DNA of 64,000 bases from Arion vulgaris (GCA_020796225.1 CM036760.1:1202501-1266500), one strand, 5' to 3'. Shown: positions 21,588-32,089, counted from the stretch's first letter. The notes: a model not told the origin generated them from the sequence alone. Program-made: numbers and translations.

Positions 21588-21808
21588 TAGCCATTAACAA
21601 CGGTAAACTAGTCGTCGATGTTATAGGCACCACTTATACGTTCAGTAGTTTGCCATTGATTTCTGAACGGTGAGGTCTACTTTTACCGTTTGTACACTTC
21701 CAAGGGAAGAAATTTGCTTGCAAACTTGCACACCGCCGAGTTTGAACCAGGTACGCTTGGGTTATAATCAAGCTCACTACCAATTAAGCTACAGACGCTG
21801 ACAAAGTT
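21588..21808 (-). mobile_element. tRNA-derived SINE, group 1
   Basis: On the minus strand the head reads GCGTCTGTAGCTTAATTGGT with an A box TAGCTTAATTGG, then a B box GGTTCAAACTC about 44 bases later, as in a tRNA. It is followed by a body with ACCTCACCGTTCAGAAATCA, ATGGCAAACTACTGAACGTA and GGTGCCTA. Sister copies lie at 23255-23425 and 48119-48345. Confidence 0.85.
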
Positions 21809-21809
21809 G

Positions 21810-22545
21810 AGAACTTACTAAATAAAATTGTAAAGCATAACGTCTAGCCACATGAAGAGAATTAAAGCGTAGACTATTTATACGACCAGGCAACTTTTGT
21901 GTCCTATAAAGAAGAAAAATAAGAAAGGTCACATGAAGTTATTAGACAAACATAAGACAAAAAAGGTCAGGAGAGGTTATGTACAATCTAACAGCCAGTG
22001 CGATCCAAACGGCATAAGTTTGCGGTCCGTGCCAGTATTTGCAAGGCTGTGTAAGATCTAGTCAGTTGTCGAGCTACTTTGCTTGTCTGAAAGTCGACTA
22101 GAACAATGCAGTTGTCAGAAGGTCCCTGATGACACACTGATATGCCGGCGATAAGACAAACAACCCTGATATCCTCGCAGCGCTACGTAAAGATAACCCT
22201 CACTTCCTTATCCGGTCTGTGCCCTGGCAAGGCAAGTTCGGGCGTTGTTTCCATTGGTTGATAGCAAGGTTCCGATAACAGGTCGACCCTGGTAAATCTA
22301 CTATCTCACCAATCCCCTGTGATTCTTTTCTTCCTTCTTTTAAATATCTTCATTATCTCTGCCTTGGTCATAAATTAGCGTGTTTTTCACTCTGGCTTAC
22401 CATGTTAACCTGAAGACTGAACTTGTGTGTCTGTCTTTTCTTCCTATCCATTTTATTCTTCGTTTGTGAAACAATCTTTCTATCTCCCTTCTGTACTCTA
22501 TCCTTGTTTCATCGGTATCATTCTTATCGATAAGATTTTGTGCCA
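21810..22545. other. unclassified single-copy-looking sequence
   Basis: Higher GC than the surroundings between 21990 and 22310, but no convincing exon, ORF or repeat match inside the window. Confidence 0.5.
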
Positions 22546-22812
22546 GACTCCTCGTCTCTAGCTAATCCATTCAAGATATATCAGTCTCCTCGTCTCTAGC
22601 TAATCTATTCAAGGTATATCAGTCTCCTCGTCTCTAGCTAATCTATTCAAGGTATATCAGTCTCCTCGTCTCTAGCTAATCTATTCAAGGTATATCAGTC
22701 TCCTCGTCTCTAGCTAATCTATTCAAGGTATATCAGTCTCCTCGTCTCTAGCTAATCTATTCAAGGTATATCAGTCTCCTCGTCTCTAGCTAATCTATTC
22801 AAGGTATATCTT
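22546..22812. repeat. 38-bp minisatellite, 7 copies
   Basis: The unit begins AGTCTCCTCGTCTCTAGCTA. The first copy differs (ATCCATTCAAGATATATC); the others are identical. Between 22813 and 23084 nothing is recognised apart from a short CGT run. Confidence 0.95.
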
Positions 22813-23084
22813 AGAAAACAGTACATGCCTCGTCGTCGTCGTCGTCTAGTGCAATGTAGTGCCATCTTCACATCAAACATTCATATTGCTAGATCTCTTT
22901 TCCTGCTGGAGCATTCTAACAGACTAATAATAGCTCACATCTTGTAGATTCATTTCCGTCGATATGGTTGTTTTCCTCTTTGTAATCTGCCCTCATGTAT
23001 TTCTCGTTGTGTGGGATTTAGAGATGATATGATTATTTGTGTTTTCAAAATATGTTACTGCTGTTTATCACCTAGAATATGTCT

Positions 23085-23215
23085 CTCTTGTCAATGACAC
23101 GTTTGTTGTCAGTAACTGCTTGTCAATGACACGTTTGTTGTCAGTAACTGCTTGTCAATGACACGTTTGTTGTCAGTAACTGCTTATCAATGACACATTT
23201 GTTGTCAGTAACTGC
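23085..23215. repeat. 32-bp tandem repeat, 4 copies
   Basis: Unit CTTGTCAATGACACGTTTGT plus TGTCAGTAACTG; the last copy has ACATTTG. Confidence 0.95.
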
Positions 23216-23254
23216 TTTTGTCGATATAAGAATTCTCAAGTAAAACTTCATATC

Positions 23255-23425
23255 AAAGGCGAGGTCTTTTTGAACGTTGGGGGTCTATTTTTACCGTTCG
23301 TAAAAATCTACGGACACGAATTTGCTTCCAAACTGTGTGCCGCGGAGTTTGAACAAGGTACGCTTGAGTTATAATCTAGCTCACTCCCACTCAAGCTACA
23401 GATGCCCACTCAAGCTACAGATGCC
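23255..23425 (-). mobile_element. tRNA-derived SINE, group 1, truncated
   Basis: The minus strand shows the same head as at 21588-21808 (TGTAGCTTGAGTGGGAGTGA, GCGTACCTTGTTCAAACTCC) followed by the TTTTTACGAACGGTAAAAAT part. The shared central domain is cut short near 23265. A 17-bp duplication of the head start (GCCCACTCAAGCTACAG) lies at 23391-23425. Confidence 0.8.
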
Positions 23426-23523
23426 CACTGAACATACAATGGCATCTCTAAAAATGTGAAACTTGCAATAAGCTATTTTGAAACATGACATGCATAAGAA
23501 TGTTCTTTTCCGACGTGTCCGAT

Positions 23524-23702
23524 TAACAGACAATACTCAAGCAATGCGTATATTGCAGGACAAACCATAACAGACAATACTCAAGCAATGCGTATATTGC
23601 CGGACAAACCATAACAGACAATACTCAAGCAATGCGTATATTGCCGGACAAACCATAACAGACAATACTCAAGCAATGCGTATATTGCAGGACAAACCAT
23701 AA
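23524..23702. repeat. 44-bp tandem repeat, 4 copies
   Basis: The unit begins AACAGACAATACTCAAGCAA. Copies 1 and 4 have TTGCAGGAC and copies 2 and 3 TTGCCGGAC. Confidence 0.95.
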
Positions 23703-23762
23703 CGAAGATGTATTAAGTTACAATTGTATATTTGTCACATATATACAAAATATGATAAGCAT

Positions 23763-23852
23763 ATTGACTTGCTACATACGTGAACATATTCACATACTAG
23801 AATTATTGACTTGCTACATACGTGAACACATTCACATACTAGAATTATTGAC
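23763..23852. repeat. 45-bp tandem duplication
   Basis: Two copies beginning TTGACTTGCTACATACGTGA, differing by one base. A GTGTGAGTGAGA-type simple repeat follows at 23898-23945. Confidence 0.9.
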
Positions 23853-23967
23853 TTTGTCAACATCACCGTACACTGAGATATATTTATATGTCTACTTGTG
23901 TGTGCGTGAGTGAGAGTGTGTGTGTGCGTGAGTGAGAGTGTGTGGGTGCATGAAAAATGTCTATGTG

Positions 23968-24180
23968 GTTATGTAGTTTGTCTTGTGTTCTGAAGGTCGT
24001 ATTTTCGAATCCGGACAGCGTCGTCCGGTTGACGTCTGCAGTAAATTTTGTTTGGAGGAGGGAATGGGTGGGGAAAGGGGTGAGAGATCAATCATATTTG
24101 AATACTCTCGGATGGTGGCGTGCTGCCGGTTTTGTCAAATAGTGAATGAGATATGTGTAAACCCGGTGCAATGAAGTCTA
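23968..24180 (+). mobile_element. tRNA-derived SINE-like repeat (group 3)
   Basis: GAAGGTCGTATTTTCGAATC plus CGGAC resembles the B-box part of a tRNA head. Downstream AATACTCTCGGATGGTGG and CCGGTGCAATGAAGTC align with 13604-13900. Short frames across it are not coding. Confidence 0.5.
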
Positions 24181-25030
24181 TACTTTACCTTATGATCCCC
24201 TTTGGTATTGATTTATATGTTGACATAACCATATACTCTTCATGTATCATGCCCTTTGCAGAACGTGGTTTTTCTCATAGACCGGGCATGAAAGACTTTC
24301 AAACTCTAGTCAGTTCTCCTTCCTCTTTCATCGTCATGTTCAATGTGTATTTAATATCCTGTTGTTGACGTCGTCGTGGTCATCCTCTGCTACATCCTCC
24401 AGCTTTGGGTATTCTATTGTTGATCTCAGAGTCGGTATCTGGATATCTGTACGGTTTCCGTACATCTTTTCTTTCTGGATAGCATAGTGTCAAGGCCGGC
24501 AAAGTTGTCCACTTAGCATGCGCATGTATACCCATTGACATCTGCTGGGATAGATTAAGCATATATGGCTCTGCCTGGAGAGCTATGTCACCGGATCAGC
24601 AACCAATAACAGAAGAACAGGTAGTCAATGTTTCTGGTTTGCCCTAGTCATCATTTTCATGCAGTTCACTTAACGCAAACTGTTGTAGGTATATGAACTG
24701 TTATAGATATCACATGAATGATTTTAGCAGTTGGAGTTGAAATTTAGCAGCAAACATCTTCTCTGCCTGATGCCCCTATCCCTCCAGCACAGATAGCTAA
24801 TTGCAGTTATTTATACCGGTAGCAGATGCTGATCTAATGCCATTGTTTGGCAGTATTCTTGTGAATTATCAGTGGTAAGTTGGGTAGAAAAGCTACCAAC
24901 AAGCAGACTCAGAAATAAGAACAATATTGGAAAAGCTACCAACAAGCAGACTCAGAAATAAGAACAATATGTCTAAATATCTGAGATCAGGAAGAAATGT
25001 GAAGATAAGTCATTGATGTTCTATTTATTT
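24181..25030. other. unclassified sequence with one short duplication
   Basis: No gene recognised. 24884-24970 is a 42-44 bp duplication (AAAGCTACCAACAAGCAGAC). 24555-24610 (CATATATGGCTCTGCCTGGA) resembles the retroelement C-terminus recurring in the window. Confidence 0.45.
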
Positions 25031-25034
25031 AGCA

Positions 25035-25155
25035 GTGAATATACGAGACAACATGGCTAAGTTGTCTGTGAATATATATGACAACATGGCTAAGTTGTCA
25101 GTGAATATATATGACAACATGGCTAAGTTGTCAGTGAATATATATAACAACATGG
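25035..25155. repeat. 33-bp minisatellite, left part (about 3.5 copies)
   Basis: Unit AATATATATGACAACATGGC plus TAAGTTGTCAGTG. This is the left part of one array that resumes at 25418 after an insertion. The left copies carry GTCAGTG where the right ones carry GTCCGAG. Confidence 0.95.
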
Positions 25156-25417
25156 TGAACGCCCTCAAGAGCGTGGCCGCAGAGAAGACCTTCATCTAAA
25201 CCAATCCACGTCAACTACTAGATTGCGAGAACTGGGTTTGAAGATTGGAGTGGCAAGAAAAGAACGGTACAACAGGTATACGAGTCGGCTCATCAATTAA
25301 AATAGAACTGGTACGGTCAGTCGCTGGACGCTGATGGAGATATTGCGAAGGAGATCGGAGCACCTATGGACATGTCCGGAGTGCAATGAAGATATTCCAA
25401 ATTGAAACTGAAACTGA
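25156..25417 (+). mobile_element. retroelement 3' end inserted in the 33-bp array
   Basis: A 262-bp insertion flanked by a 10-bp direct repeat AACAACATGG (25146-25155 and 25418-25427), the expected target-site duplication, and ending in a (TGAAAC)n tail. Near its end the plus strand encodes EILRRRSEHLWTCPECNED followed by IPN-stop, a CxxC-type LINE C-terminus. The upstream part has stops and is decayed. The group is unassigned; similar WxCPE C-termini occur near 39020 (plus), 39260 (minus) and 3836 (minus). Confidence 0.75.
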
Positions 25418-25672
25418 AACAACATGGTTGAGTTGTCCGAGAATATATATGACAACATGGCTAAGTTGTCCGAGAATATATATGACAACATGGCTAAGTT
25501 GTCCGAGAATATATATGACAACATGGCTAAGTTGTCCGAGAATATCTTTGACAACATGGCTAAGTTGTCCGAGAATATATATGACAACATGGCTAAGTTG
25601 TCCGAGAATATATATGACAACATGGCTAAGTTATCCGAGAATATATATGACAACATGGCTGAGTTGTCAGTG
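25418..25672. repeat. 33-bp minisatellite, right part (about 8 copies)
   Basis: Continuation of the 25035 array with the GTCCGAG variant fixed in most copies; the last copy returns to GTCAGTG. Open in several frames because 33 is divisible by three. Confidence 0.95.
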
Positions 25673-25833
25673 AAAGACTGGTTAATTAAGACTTTAACAG
25701 TTCATAAATGATACATGGTGAATCTAATATACGCAAGATAAACACTAGTGCATACCACCATATTGAAATATCAGAACTGTGTGGGCATTTATGGAAACTT
25801 TTTAGCGTGGTTCACAGTCTGTATTCTTTCTTC

Positions 25834-25980
25834 CTGTTCCCTAAGTACGATGTCGGATCTTGTTAGTCTTCAAGTGGAGATTCCTGTTCCCTAAGTACGA
25901 TGTCGGATCTTGTTAGTCTTCAAGTGGAGATTCCTGTTCCCTAAGTACGATGTCGGATCTTGTTAATCTTCAAGTGGAGA
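25834..25980. repeat. 50-bp tandem repeat, 3 copies
   Basis: Unit TTCCTGTTCCCTAAGTACGA and 30 more bases; one G-to-A difference in the third copy. The flanking stretch 25981-26415 is AT-rich with no recognised gene. Confidence 0.95.
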
Positions 25981-26420
25981 ATTGTTAAAAATGATATGTA
26001 AATTGACGTTATTGAAATACAATGACATTACATGAAACATTTATAAGAAGGTGAAAATTGAAACCAGTTATGAAATGTTCGAATGAACAATATATCATGT
26101 TATATTGCATACAAATTGTCACTTCACATTGATCACTCAACTAATTCTGTACTACTGTCGCAGGGTGCGCTAAGATTGCCTATTAAAATAACCCAACTGC
26201 CGCACACTGCACCAAGCATTGTTTCATTTGAAATTAGTTATAAATTTGCATCAATGCATTCTGATCAAATTGTCGTTTTTTAATCTACAGCAAAGCCTAT
26301 GTAGCTTTACATCGTGGTCCAATCGAAAGTTAAGTTAAAATAAAAAAATTAAGAAAGTGTGTTAATTTGATGAAATGAAATCCATGGAATGAAAATGTGG
26401 GTCACAAATTATTCTGCTAC

Positions 26421-26990
26421 AACGCGTGTTTGTCAATAGATTAGTGAATGTGTTAAGGTAACGGACGCGTGTTTGTCAATAGATTAGTGAATGTGTTAAG
26501 GTAACGGACGCGTGTTTGTCAATAGATTAGTGAATGTGTTAAGGTAACGGACGCGTGTTTGTCAAAAGATTAGTGAATGTGTTAAGGTAACGGACGCGTG
26601 TTTGTCAATAGATTAGTGAATGTGTTAAGGTAACGGACGCGTGTTTGTCAATAGATTAGTGAATGTGTTAAGGTAACGGACGCGTGTTTGTCAATAGATT
26701 AGTGAATGTGTTAAGGTAACGGACGCGTGTTTGTCAAAAGATTTGTCAATAGATTAGTGAATGTGTTAAGGTAACGGACGCGTGTTTGTCAATAGATTAG
26801 TGAATGTGTTAAGGTAACGGACGCGTGTTTGTCAATAGATTAGTGAATGTGTTAAGGTAACGGACGCGTGTTTGTCAATAGATTAGTGAATGTGTTAAGG
26901 TAACGGACGCGTGTTTGTCAATAGTTTAGTGAATGTGTTAAGGTAACGGACGCGTGTTTGACAATAGATTAGTGAATGTGTTACGGTAAC
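26421..26990. repeat. 43-bp minisatellite, about 13 copies
   Basis: Unit ACGCGTGTTTGTCAATAGAT followed by TAGTGAATGTGTTAAGGTAACGG without break. Each copy contains the palindrome ACGCGT. One copy near 26735 has an internal partial duplication (GTCAAAAGATTTGTCAATAG). Confidence 0.95.
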
Positions 26991-27114
26991 GGTATTATTG
27001 TTTTCCATCAACTTGTGCCTTTATACAGATCAAGTAAGATAAAATAAGATAATAACGTCTAGTATACAATTTCTCACTTCATATTGATCAAATCAGTTAG
27101 ATTTAGCATTCCTC

Positions 27115-27470
27115 ATCAAATAGTTTGTCCTGGGCAGAACTTTGCCACCCCATCAGTCTTCCGTAATCTCTCTCTATCATAGGCCAGGTGTCCTGCCTCT
27201 GCAGCCGTCATGTTCAAACTATCAGTTACATCCTGAATCCATCTTCTCCGTGGTCTTCTTCTTCTTCTCTTTGCCGGTATACCTCCTTCCATGATGGTCT
27301 TCTCCAGCCCTTCATGTCTTTTTATGTGTCCAAAATATCTCAATTTTCTCTTTCTTATTTGTAGCATCAGCCAGTTTTCTTTGATTTTGAGTTCTTTCTG
27401 GATAGATCTATTTGTTCTCTTCTCTGTCCATGATATACGGAGGAATCTTCTGTAACACTTAGATTCAAAA
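27115..27470 (-). mobile_element. LINE group B, 3'-end fragment
   Basis: The minus-strand frame 27367-27116 encodes RKRKLRYFGHIKRHEGLEKT, PAKRRRRRPRRRWIQDVTDS and EAGHLAYDRERLRKTDGVAK, the same C-terminus as at 5662-5868. Weaker homology continues upstream to about 27470 (KCYRRFLRISWTEKRTN-like). It stops where the Foldback-like element begins. Confidence 0.85.
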
Positions 27471-28171
27471 GTATTAGCATTGAGTATAACATATCACTCT
27501 ATGTCAGCTAAATGAGATCGTTTTAATATTGTCTTTCATACATAAAACTTTATATGCTATCTCAAGTGTGATAAGTTTAATATTATCTTTCATACATAAA
27601 ACTTTATATGCTATCTCAAGTGTGATAAGTTTAATATTATCTTTCATACATAAAACTTTATATGCTATCTCAAGTGTGATAAGTTTAATATTGTCTTTCA
27701 TACATAAAACTTTATATGCTATCTCAAGTATGATAAGTTTAATATTATCTTTCATACATAAAACTTTATATGCTATCTCAAGTGTGATAAGTTTAATATT
27801 ATCTTTCATACATAAAACTTTATATGCTATCTCAAGTGTGATAAGTTTAATATTGTCTTTCATACATAAAACTTTATATGCTATCTCAAGTATGATAAGT
27901 TTAATATTATCTTTCACACATAAAACTTTATATGCTATCTCAAGTGTGATAAGTTTAACCCTTTAAACCCGCCCTCCCGATATTACGGTATTAGCATTAG
28001 TACACGTATACCCGGGGTGCCTACATATCGGGATGAGAACCCTTCCTCGTTATTTGTCGGTGTTTAGCGATAACTTGTGTACTAGTGTGACGTCAAACAC
28101 AGGAAATGCTTCCTTAAAGGTTTATCTAAATGGTGAATTGCATCGTGTTTTGATACTTAGTGATTTGATAA

Positions 28172-28390
28172 TTGTTTATTATTTTTAAAAAGATTAAACG
28201 ACACGCTGAAAATTTCGGAAATGGTCATTCGAAAAGGATAACAACAGAGCAAGCTGTTGAACTTCTTTTAAACGATTCTGAAGATGAATTAGACTTAGAA
28301 TATGATTATTCTGATAACGAAATCGAAAGTGAGTCGGATGAACATTTAGAAGAATTATTTGAACCGACTGATGTTCAAACATGTCAGTGA
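28172..28390 (+). pseudogene. piggyBac transposase, N-terminal remnant
   Basis: A 72-codon open frame. After a basic start it contains TTEQAVELLLNDSEDELDLE and a long acidic run (YDYSDNEIESESDEHLEELF), the usual acidic N-terminal region of piggyBac-type transposases. It stops at 28388, where the sequence jumps to the C-terminal part in another frame. The true start codon is uncertain; an upstream part could have been lost. Confidence 0.75.
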
Positions 28391-28403
28391 CTTTCCAAAC
28401 ATG

Positions 28404-28535
28404 GATTACAAAGACAGACCAGTCAAGAAAGTGAAGACACAATTTTGGTGCACATTTTGTCAAAATTCCCTGTGTCTAAAGGAAGGATCTACATGTTGGG
28501 AAGACTGGCATAGTAAGCATGAATACTGTAGATGA
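28404..28535 (+). pseudogene. piggyBac transposase, C-terminal cysteine-rich domain remnant
   Basis: Forty-three codons ending in TGA. After a basic stretch (DYKDRPVKKVKTQ) comes FWCTFCQNSLCLKEGSTCW, then EDWHSKHEYCR-stop. The Cys/His pattern (CxxC, C, C, H, H, C) fits the C-terminal cross-brace zinc finger of piggyBac transposases, which binds the terminal repeats. It is directly fused to the N-terminal remnant with the catalytic core deleted. Confidence 0.8.
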
Positions 28536-29172
28536 TGGGGTAAGTCGATAAAAATTATAGGACACTTAATTCTGCCAATCTATCTTGTTTTTCAAACAAT
28601 TCTGATTGTGTTGTTTTTGCTCAGGAGCCCAGGGGCGAGGGTTTTTAAGGTATAGTTGGCTAGGGTTCAAAGGGTTAATATTATCTTTCATACATAAAAC
28701 TTTATATGCTATCTCAAGTGTGATAAGTTTAATATTATCTTTCATACATAAAACTTTATATGCTATCTCAAGTGTGATAAGTTTAATATTATCTTTCATA
28801 CATAAAACGTTATATTCTATCACAAGTGTGATAAGTTTAATATTGTCTTTCATACATAAAACTTAATATGCTATCTCAAGTGTGATAAGTTTAATCTTAT
28901 CTTTCACACATAAAACTTTATATGCTATCTCAAATGTGATAAGTTTAATATTATCTTTCATACATAAAACTTTATATGCTATCTCAAGTGTGATAAGTTT
29001 AATATTATCTTTCATACATACAACTTTATATTCTATCTCAAGTGTGATAAGTTTAATATTATCTTTCATACATAAAACGTTATATTCTATCACAAGTGTG
29101 GTAAGTGTAATATTGTCTTGATTATTGTGGTATATTTCAGATGTACTTTGATTTCAGAAACATAATTTACCA

Positions 29173-30195
29173 TCGTACACAAGCAGAGAACATTTCGATT
29201 TATTTGCTAACAAAAAAGTAACATCATCTGACTAAATTTCTGAAACATGACAGCCAATTTTGAGAGGAATTAATAGCTTATAAAAGCGCTACTATAGAGT
29301 GTATACACTAAAATATCGATTTTTCAAAGTGTTTACTTCTATAAAGTACAACATTCGTACTATCGATTATACATAGAATTATTTTGTTTTGTTTGCGTAT
29401 TAGTATTACAACATTAATCAGAAACGTTCAGTTCTACACCTTTTTCTTTCAAATTCCAAGTTTAAAATTGAGTTTTCTCAAAATCATTTTTTCATCGAAA
29501 ATCCCAGAATTTTAACTAATACAAGATCTAGATATACGAAATTTGAGGTGAATATCCCACATATCATTTTGTAGCTACAGGTCCAAATTACATTTTTGTG
29601 AAAATGTGTTTTTAAAACTAATTTTCAATGTGAAATGATGACACATTTTGGGCGGTTTTTTGACAAGCATAATTTTTAAACTAAAAATAAAATATATTTC
29701 TTGAGATTTGACAGAAAATAGATGGACATGTAGCTGTAAATTTGCTTACAGTTTATGAATCACCACTTTTTTATGTTTCAATATATTTGTTTGTTTTGTA
29801 AATTTTAGGATTCTAATAACATGTTTCTTTTAAAGATGGCCGCTGTTGTCATGGCAACCATGCACTTTTTTTTAATAAACACTAAAATATATCTACGTTC
29901 TTAGCTTCTCATGCCTATTATAAAATAATTGATCTAACTTCATTAATCAAGGAAAATATTTTTTTCAGAGTTAAACCCCTTAACATATCTTTCAGAAATT
30001 TGACAATAATAAAGCACGTACAGGGGGCAAAAATGTCATTAGTTATAAGAGATAATAATATCTTATCTTTAGAGACCACAAACTATTCAGTAACATGTAG
30101 AGAAAGCTCAATATTGATGAGACAAGACTTGTACTCTGATGAACTGAGCTCAGAAAGTATATACAACAAGTATATCACACCTCCTCGAGTATTCA
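29173..30195. other. interior of the Foldback-like element, non-coding
   Basis: AT-rich, no open frame of note and no transposase motif. It contains a possible RFX/YY1-like motif pair at 29833-29858 (listed separately). Confidence 0.6.
29845..29858. promoter_or_regulatory. X-box-like palindrome (RFX-type motif)
   Basis: GTTGTCATGGCAAC differs by one base from the palindromic X-box GTTGCCATGGCAAC bound by RFX factors. Ten bases upstream, AAGATGGCCGC differs by one base from a YY1-type site. Both are motif matches only and may be chance or a relic of an element promoter. Confidence 0.3.
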
Positions 30196-30198
30196 CTC

Positions 30199-30472
30199 TA
30201 AAGTTAATTGCATATCCTTTACAGGACTTTGCAAATCAACCCCAGCTTTTAACGCTGTTTGTGATTTTTTAAGCAGTAGTTTTCCATTGCTTCAGTAGTT
30301 ATTACATTCAGTAGTTTTCCATTGCTTTCTGAACGAGTGGTGTCATCGTCCTTTTGTTAAAATCCTCGCGAAACAATTTGCAACTAAACTGTCCGCAGCG
30401 TCACTCGAACTCTGAACGTCGAGATTAATAGACAAGAGTCACTAACCCTAGCCACAGACGCCACCGTTAAAA
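30199..30472 (-). mobile_element. tRNA-derived SINE, group 2
   Basis: On the minus strand the head reads GGTGGCGTCTGTGGCTAGGG and, further on, AGAGTTCGAGTGACG, like A and B boxes of a tRNA. The body has CGTTCAGAAAGCAATGGAAA plus ACTACTGAA and the tail AAATCACAAACAGCGTTAAA. The central part contains an internal duplication of CAGTAGTTTTCCATTGCTT (30274 and 30310). Sister copy at 42945-43192. It lies inside the Foldback-like element, so it inserted there later. Confidence 0.8.
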
Positions 30473-30664
30473 GGTTACAGAGTAAATATGGTATGTCAAG
30501 AAGGCTCATTTCTGGTCCAAAGCGTCCTATAGTAGCCCTGATGCGAATTATACAATTTATTGGTATTAATTGACACGTGTTGCCAGACCAGACAGTTAGG
30601 AATTTTGGAACATTCAAGAATCCTTGAATTAAACTTTTAAATTCAACGGACACATATGTAATAA

Positions 30665-30836
30665 TGGTAAATTATGTTTCTGAAATCAAAGTACATCTGA
30701 AATATACCACAGTAATCAAGACAATATTAAACAGACCACACTTGAGATAGCATATAAAGTTTTCTGTGTGAAAGACTATTAAAACGATCTGATTTAACTG
30801 ACATAGAGTGATATGTTGTATTCAATGCAATGCTAA
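30665..30836. repeat. right inverted arm of the Foldback-like element
   Basis: Contains a single copy of the 54-bp unit in inverted orientation (ACTTGAGATAGCATATAAAG) between the inner and outer arm segments. This looks like the unexpanded state of the left arm. Confidence 0.85.
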
Positions 30837-31077
30837 CATTACCAATAAGACTCAAAAAGTGACTACAGGACAAATAACAAATCTTCGTTAGTAGACAAAT
30901 ACACTATATAGTATAGAAAATTCTAGAATTCATTGACATTGGAATATATTAATATAAACTACTCTAGTATCAATTGACTTTGGAATGGTTTAGTATAGAC
31001 GTGTGTAGTATTTATCAATGCTGGGAGTGAGTGTGCAAACTATGACGAACCAGACCATCCTGGTTCATCGACAAAAG

Positions 31078-31274
31078 ATACTTTCTGGGGCAAGGATGGA
31101 GTTAACACTTTCTGGGGGAAGGATGGAGTTTAACACTTTCTGGGGGAAGGATGGAGTTTAACACTTTCTGGGGGAAGGATGGAGTTTAACACTTTCTGGG
31201 GCAAGGATGGAGTTTAACACTTTCTGGGGCAAGGATGGAGTTTAACACTTTCTGGGGCAAGGATGGAGTTTAAC
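31078..31274. repeat. 28-bp minisatellite, 7 copies
   Basis: Unit CACTTTCTGGGGGAAGGATG plus GAGTTTAA; the outer copies have GGGGCAAGG. Confidence 0.95.
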
Positions 31275-31389
31275 AGACAAAGAGAGAGAGACTGGATGTT
31301 ATTGCAACTGAAACGCGTGTAATACTCGTATATACATAGTTTATAGTGCTACATGTATCTATCTATATATATTGAGAGATATAACCGAA

Positions 31390-32085
31390 TGTTGTTTCTT
31401 GGGCTGAACTGTGTACTATGATGTGGGATGTAATCATCGGTTTCTTGGGCTGAACTGTGTACTATAATGTGTGGTGCAATCATCGGTTTCTTTGGCTGAA
31501 CTGTGTACTATAATGTGTGGTGTAATCATCGGTTTCTTGGGCTGAACTGTGTACTATAATGTGTGGTGCAATCATCGGTTTCTTGGGCTGAACTGTGTAC
31601 TATAATGTGTGGTGCAATCATCGGTTTCTTGGGCTGAACTGTGTACTATAATGTGTGGTGTAATCATCGGTTTCTTGGGCTGAACTGTGTACTATGATGT
31701 GGGATGTAATCATCGGTTTCTTGGGCTGAACTGTGTACTATAATGTGTGGTGCAATCATCGGTTTCTTGGTCTGAACTGTGTACTATAATGTGTGGTGCA
31801 ATCATCGGTTTCTTGGGCTGAACTGTGTACTATAATGTGTGGTGTCATCGGTTTCTTGGGCTGAACTGTGTAATATAATGTGTGGTGTAATCATCGGTTT
31901 CTTGGGCTGAACTGTGTACTATAATGTGTGGTGCAATCATCGGTTTCTTGGGCTGAACTGTGTACTATAATGTGTGGTGCAATCATCGGTTTCTTGGGCT
32001 GAACTGTGTACTATAATGTGTGGTGTAATCATCGGTTTCTTGGGCTGAACTGTGTACTATAATGTGGGATGTAATCATCGGTTAC
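31390..32085. repeat. 46-bp minisatellite, about 15 copies
   Basis: Unit TCATCGGTTTCTTGGGCTGA and 26 more bases. Variants ATGTGGGATG (three copies, 31420, 31700, 32060) and TGCAATC/TGTAATC recur at intervals, suggesting block duplication. One copy near 31845 has lost several bases. Confidence 0.95.
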
Positions 32086-32089
32086 TTTG

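Larger units (their letters stand above)
27959..28674 (+). mobile_element. internally deleted piggyBac element
   Basis: 716 bp bounded by CCCTTTAAACCC (27959-27970) and its inverted near-match GGGTTCAAAGGG (28663-28674), with TTAA on both sides (27955-27958, 28675-28678), exactly as piggyBac transposases insert. It retains the two ends of a transposase gene (described separately) but the DDE_Tnp_1_7 catalytic core with its aspartate triad is missing. It can only have moved with help from an intact relative. Confidence 0.93.
27535..29108. repeat. 54-bp array forming the left arm, split by a piggyBac element
   Basis: Unit TAATATTATCTTTCATACAT and 34 more bases, about 8 copies on each side of the insertion at 27959-28674. 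Copies alternate ATTATC/ATTGTC and AGTGTG/AGTATG. Each unit contains a TTAA-containing GTTTAATATT, the target used by the inserted element. Open frames of 18-residue repeats on both strands are artefacts of the period. Confidence 0.97.
27474..30836. mobile_element. Foldback-like inverted-repeat element with one expanded arm
   Basis: The right arm (30665-30836) is the reverse complement of the two ends of the left arm. 30665-30728 matches 29109-29172 with one mismatch in 64 bases, and 30729-30827 matches 27478-27577 at about 90 percent. The right arm carries one copy of the 54-bp unit while the left arm carries about 16. The outer tips share TTAGCATTG. The interior (29173-30664) has no transposase that I can see and contains a SINE. 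Inverted arms with internal tandem repeats of variable length are the hallmark of Foldback-type DNA transposons, and this would be a non-autonomous one. A target-site duplication is not clear. Confidence 0.65.
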
